Source: Pogonophryne albipinna
Taxonomy: Eukaryota > Chordata > Actinopteri > Perciformes > Artedidraconidae
Length of the DNA: 64,000 nt
Direction of reading: 5' to 3'
Assembly (NCBI GenBank): GCA_028583405.1
Contig: CM053263.1
Coordinates: 534,501 to 598,500 of the forward strand
Shown piece by piece: positions 60,065 through 64,000 of this stretch. The position numbers were made by a program, and so were the translations under genes. Each line of letters opens with the position of its first letter. The first letter of the stretch is position 1. Below the pieces are notes generated by a model that saw only the letters and a program-made list of their open reading frames with translations, was not told the DNA's origin and searched no databases.

Positions 60065-60445
60065 CAGGCAGCCCAGAAGCCGCCGTCAGCGGATCGGGGG
60101 GACAAAGACACGGCAAGCCAGGACGGCACAGGGGACTACACTCTCCGCTGAAATAGGTTGATATAGCCGGTGGGGAGTTTGTTTTAATATCCCATTTTTG
60201 AGGAACTTTGTTTTTCCCATTTTTTGAGGAACTTTGTTTTAATATCCCATTTTTTGAGGGAGAAGCTGCCCCTTCGTACCAAATGCCCTTGTTGGCTTAC
60301 ACGTCGGAGGAGGACGAGCACGATGACTCAGCCGACAAGGACAATTTTTTAAACATATTTTGGTCTCCCTCCACTGTCATAAGAAGTTGTTATGGTGGAC
60401 TGTTCCTAAAGGTTTAAATCCCAGCTTCTGATGGATTTATATAAA

Positions 60446-61369
60446 TGTTGGGGAACAGACAGTAGAAAAGAATGACAGTGGTTATGTTTCAAATGCTGTG
60501 TATAAGTTGATCTCTGAAGGTGAGATCAAAAGAGGGGTTAAAGCAAACAGATATTGTTCTAAACTTTATTAAAGTAAACAGGTATTATCTTGAACTGTAT
60601 TGAAGTAAACATGTATTATTTGGGACTGTTTTAAAGTAATCCTATATATATAACCCTTTTTACTTACACTCAATGACCCAGATACCCTGACACACACACT
60701 TACACCTCCTGTCTCCAGCACACACACTTACACTCACTGACCCAGATATCAGCACACACACACTTTCCCCCCCCACCAGCACATGCACATGTTCTTATTC
60801 AAGGTTCTTCCTGGGGCCAGTATAATCTCAAGCACCAATATCTCTGTGTACAATGTTTGATACTAATATATCTGTGTACAATGTTTGATACTAATATATC
60901 TGTGTACAATGTTTGATTGTTTTGGGAAAGAATAGTTTGTGTGAAATCTTCCCTGGGAAAGTAAAGGAGTGAAGTTAGGTGGAAGATAAAAAGTGATTCT
61001 GACCTTGACTAGTTCCGAGGCTCTCACGCTTCACTTAGGAGTAAAATGGGATGGAAGAGCCGACCCACATCTCCGCCCCCAAAAATGTCCATATATACTG
61101 TTGTTTATTCATGCAAAATGCGCCCCTGTTGCTGACTGGCTGGTCCCGATACCTGTATCGCACGGCAGTAGAGCGGGGAGCCCGGAGTGCTCTGTTACAG
61201 GGCACTCTGTATTTCGTATTGTGTTTTTTACCATTAAAATCAGATTATTGTTATAACTTTTATGCCGGTGTTTTGGACTCCTTCTCTTATTAATCTGACC
61301 AGGCTCATCTAACGAACGGCGCGGAGCAGAGGTGGGCTTTAAGCCACCACTACTGTGTTTACTCCAACA
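60446..61369 (+). repeat. LTR-like block of the ERV insertion
   Basis: Begins TGTTGG and ends CCAACA, abutting the target duplication. Tandem repeats at 60540-60640 (about 34 bp, three copies) and 60846-60925 (31 bp, about two and a half copies) resemble U3 enhancer repeats. TATATATATAACCC at 60643 is a possible TATA box and ATTAAA at 61233 a possible polyadenylation signal. No good polypurine tract precedes it, so the left boundary is uncertain. Confidence 0.6.
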
Positions 61370-63578
61370 ATTACAATGCCGTTATGTGATGACTTTCAAA
61401 GAGAAAAGCAAGCACACTCGGAATAAAGTATTATTTTATTTTTTTTAAATGTTTTCGGTCTGTTTCCGGTATTTGTTAATGACGATGTGCTCTGAGATGT
61501 GAGACTGGAATTGCACAGGGGAAAATAACGTATCTTTAGATGCGGATTTTGTTAAACTAATATGTTTGCGCTGTGGACCAACACTATACATTGACGGGGA
61601 AGGGGGTAGCAATAAAGATAACACCATTAAACAGTTACACAACATAACAGAAATAATATCGATAGCAGCGTCCCTAGCAACCACCTTGGTAACAATGAAA
61701 ACGTTCTCTGGACGCAATTTCCTGAAGTAATCTTCTAACTAGCAAACTAAAGATCATGTACATCCATTGCACACATAATCGGAAATAACAACTCATATTT
61801 CTCGCATCAAATGACATCAAAACGCATTTTAATGGCCAAACTAACTTTAAAATAGGCATTTTCCACCGAGAATAAAACGAAGTTCGGCCATGTTTTTTTT
61901 TTCTGCAGGGAGAAATTTGAAGATCACGTGACATAGACGCCAGCCATTGGAATGAATGGTGAAAAAAAACGGGGTTTGTCAAACAGAGCACATGGTGTAG
62001 TCCTAAACGATAGCTGGGGATTCTGGGTAGTGTAGTGTCTTCTGCTATCCTTTACTCCGAAAAAATATTTGTTTCTCCGAATCGAAGGGGAAAAATACAA
62101 AAGCATTGCACACAATTTAAACCAATCAATGTTGTGTAATTAACAAGGATAATCTGGTGTTTTTTAGTCGATGAGTAGTGCAGATATCACTGTAAAATCA
62201 ATCGACAGTAAGGGGAATACTTACTTCCGGGTGTACAATTCTCCGTTATCCAATGAGAATGGACGCTCACATTGCCTTTAAGGGCAGCCGACACAAACGA
62301 ATGCCGTGCTTCCATGAGCGTCATTACCAGTAGAAATACATTGCTTTTAAAATCGTGCTGTGCAACACGAAAAAAAGGGGAAAATCGTGTTGGTGAACAC
62401 GAATCAATAGATTAAAAATCGTGTTGGTGAACACGAAATGCCATGAGACTGGATTGCGCAATCTGATGTCACAAACTTGTGCCTGCATTAGCTTTGTTAC
62501 GGCAAAGGATTGTGGGAGATTCTCATAGCACGTGAGGATCTCTTGAGGGTAAGGTGCCTGTATTATCTCGGTGGACAAAATGTATGTTTTTATTTTATAA
62601 GGACAATAACGTACTGTTGTGTTTGTTTAGTTTAATGTTAATTGTTTAATGCTCACAGTCACAGCAACATGTTTTTTGTGTGATTGGCTATTTGTTTTAT
62701 ATGATTTATCAACGTGATCATCAATAGCTAATCTGAGCAACATAACCCAGCTCACGTGTCCTTTTATGCTGTCCACTGTGTACTGTAAGGTAGCTTCTAG
62801 CTTCATGTCGAACAGTAAGTCAACCTTTCCCAGAGAGCTTTCTTTGAAATCACCAGGTAACGCTAAAAAACACAACATTTAGATTGTATGACAAAGTGTG
62901 TATTTAATATATCTGGCTAGCTATAGCTACTTGCTAACGGTTTAGCTTACCCGCGCGATTCAAAGTAACGTCAACGTAGCTATAATTTATGCTTTGCTTA
63001 CATGTTGACATAACTTGTAAGTTTACTGACATTTACATACCTTGTTCACCTGGCTCAGGTGGTGGCTCTGGGGTTGTTGTGTGAGCCACCTTTTTTTATT
63101 AAAAAAATGTCTAATGTCCATCTTCAGAAACTCCGCGTCCGCGGCTGACAGTTTAAAGTTTAAACACTGTCACAGAGGAGAGGTACGTACCTGTCAGCCA
63201 ATAAAACACGTTTATTTCCATGCAACTCTCTGATTGGTCTGGTGGTGTCTTGCCTCTGTTGCATTCACTGAACACGGGAAATTACAAACCTGCCGTCCTC
63301 GAGGTAAAGTACGGTTAATGTATTATATTATTGAGGGAGAATTTGTCCGGGGCTAAAGCCCCGGATGCCTACCCCAGGCGACGCCCATGGCACTGTCGTA
63401 TATATATACATTGAATTATTCAATTTGATAATATGTAATCAACTTAGGCATCCCTCCCAAAAAAAAAAAAAAAAAATTATAAAAATATTCATAACTCATA
63501 TTCGAATACATGAATAATTATTCGAATAACTAAATAATTTCGAATATTCAATTAATCGTTCCCATCCCTAGTGCATAT

Positions 63579-64000
63579 GTCACTCTGATGGGAGCGAGCT
63601 AAAAATACTATCCTCAGCTAACTCACTTGATGGTTACACTGCAAACACAACCACACGTGAACACACACACGGGAATATTGAGGAAGTCTCGGCTGTGATC
63701 CATCATTGAGGGACGGAAAATTATGACACCACAGAGAGAAAGAAAGAGAGAGACACACAGCATGAGGGGAGAAAAAAAAAGCCCACACCCTTGACACCCA
63801 GACAGTAGAGTCTCTGTGTTGTCAGTACCCTCCTCGGAGACCCTGAGGTGTCATAAACGACTTCAAAAAGGACGGAGAGATGAGGGAGGAAGAGAGAGGA
63901 GAGTGATGTATGTTATAATGACTTCATTTGACACAGCCACTCTCCAACACTTCTCTTAAACACCAATTCAAACACTCTTTTACACACAACTGCGCACAAC
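63579..64000. other. Right edge, no gene seen
   Basis: Sequence with A-runs and GAGA tracts. A minus-strand stretch at 63780-63850 has weak exon-like signals but was not accepted. Confidence 0.5.

Larger units (their letters stand above)
57751..61369 (+). mobile_element. Endogenous-retrovirus-like insertion (defective)
   Basis: The insertion is defined by comparison with copy 1, where ATTA at 14908 is uninterrupted; here ATTA occurs at 57747-57750 and 61370-61373. Its right part has a pol tail (59714-60064) followed by an LTR-like block. The left end starts TTTAAG and not TG, and no 5' LTR, gag, RT or env was recognised, so the left part is truncated or rearranged. 57751-59700 holds no identifiable gene. 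Confidence 0.7.
55923..62452. mobile_element. Long inverted-repeat family L, copy 2
   Basis: Inverted arms of about 490 bp start CCAGTCTCATGGCATTTCGTG. Each arm has three small hairpins (CGTGTTCACCAACACG twice, then CGTGTTGCACAGCACG). 56050-57750 and 61370-61720 match copy 1 at 10297-14990, partly rearranged. Superfamily undecided; the target duplication is not obvious. Confidence 0.8.
55822..63389. mobile_element. hAT element 2, nested in element 1
   Basis: Left CAGGGGCATCGCCTGG and right complement of CATGGGCGTCGCCTGG (14 of 16 match). GCACTGTC lies on both sides (55814-55821 and 63390-63397). No transposase is visible in the parts outside the deeper insertion. Confidence 0.82.
54915..63570 (-). 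mobile_element. hAT element 1, outermost of a four-level nest
   Basis: TAGGGATGGGAA at the left and its complement at the right, with ATTCGAATATTCG-rich subterminal regions. GTGCATAT flanks both ends (54907-54914 and 63571-63578). The transposase remnant at 55146-55326 is on the minus strand, so the 5' end is at the right. The original element was short; 7.6 kb are nested insertions. Confidence 0.93.

Noticed and set aside
63780..63850. Possible minus-strand exon near the right edge
   Set aside because: The acceptor is weak and the donor GTACTG is poor; there is no similarity to the known exons.

Overview
The window looks like the nuclear genome of a ray-finned (probably teleost) fish. The evidence is spliced exons with canonical GT-AG sites, an intron-bearing tRNA-Leu(CAA), vertebrate-type tRNA-Lys(CTT) genes, L2/CR1-like LINE pieces, a Tc1-like foldback element, many hAT-type elements with 8-bp target duplications, and very long (CA)n arrays. 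No prokaryotic gene, CRISPR array or rRNA gene is present. Species and named repeat families cannot be assigned without a search.

Layout. 1-2.16 kb: minus-strand LINE with endonuclease and a still-open reverse transcriptase cut by the window edge. 2.2-8.9 kb: a direct duplication of about 2.3 kb carrying tRNA-Leu(CAA) and a small candidate coding exon (a third partial exon copy follows), interrupted by two solo LTRs and a hAT-like element, then a tRNA-Lys. 9-19 kb: a pile of nested DNA transposons in which several insertions can be dated relative to each other. 19-54 kb: mostly introns of one minus-strand host gene, whose last three exons lie at 49841-49948, 43041-43226 and 23732-23869; they are all in phase and end in a stop codon. 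These introns hold (CA)n arrays, a Tc1-like foldback element, hAT elements, a LINE fragment inside a MITE, and a decaying tRNA-Lys cluster at 47.8-52.3 kb. 54.9-63.6 kb: a four-level nest, hAT in which sits a second hAT, in which sits a long inverted-repeat transposon, in which sits an endogenous-retrovirus-like insertion. Three of the four levels are bounded by target-site duplications.

How the parts relate. The host gene tail encodes a coiled-coil-like C-terminus faintly resembling a Rab11-FIP Rab-binding tail; its identity is not established. The tRNA genes keep their internal promoter boxes and have T-runs just downstream, so they look transcribable. Almost everything else is mobile DNA. 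The most informative signals are junctions: target duplications, an empty site, an exon whose frame is restored when a MITE and one target copy are discounted, and tRNA halves fused to LINE sequence. Most short open frames, notably those made of (CA)n or antisense to tRNA-Lys, are not genes.
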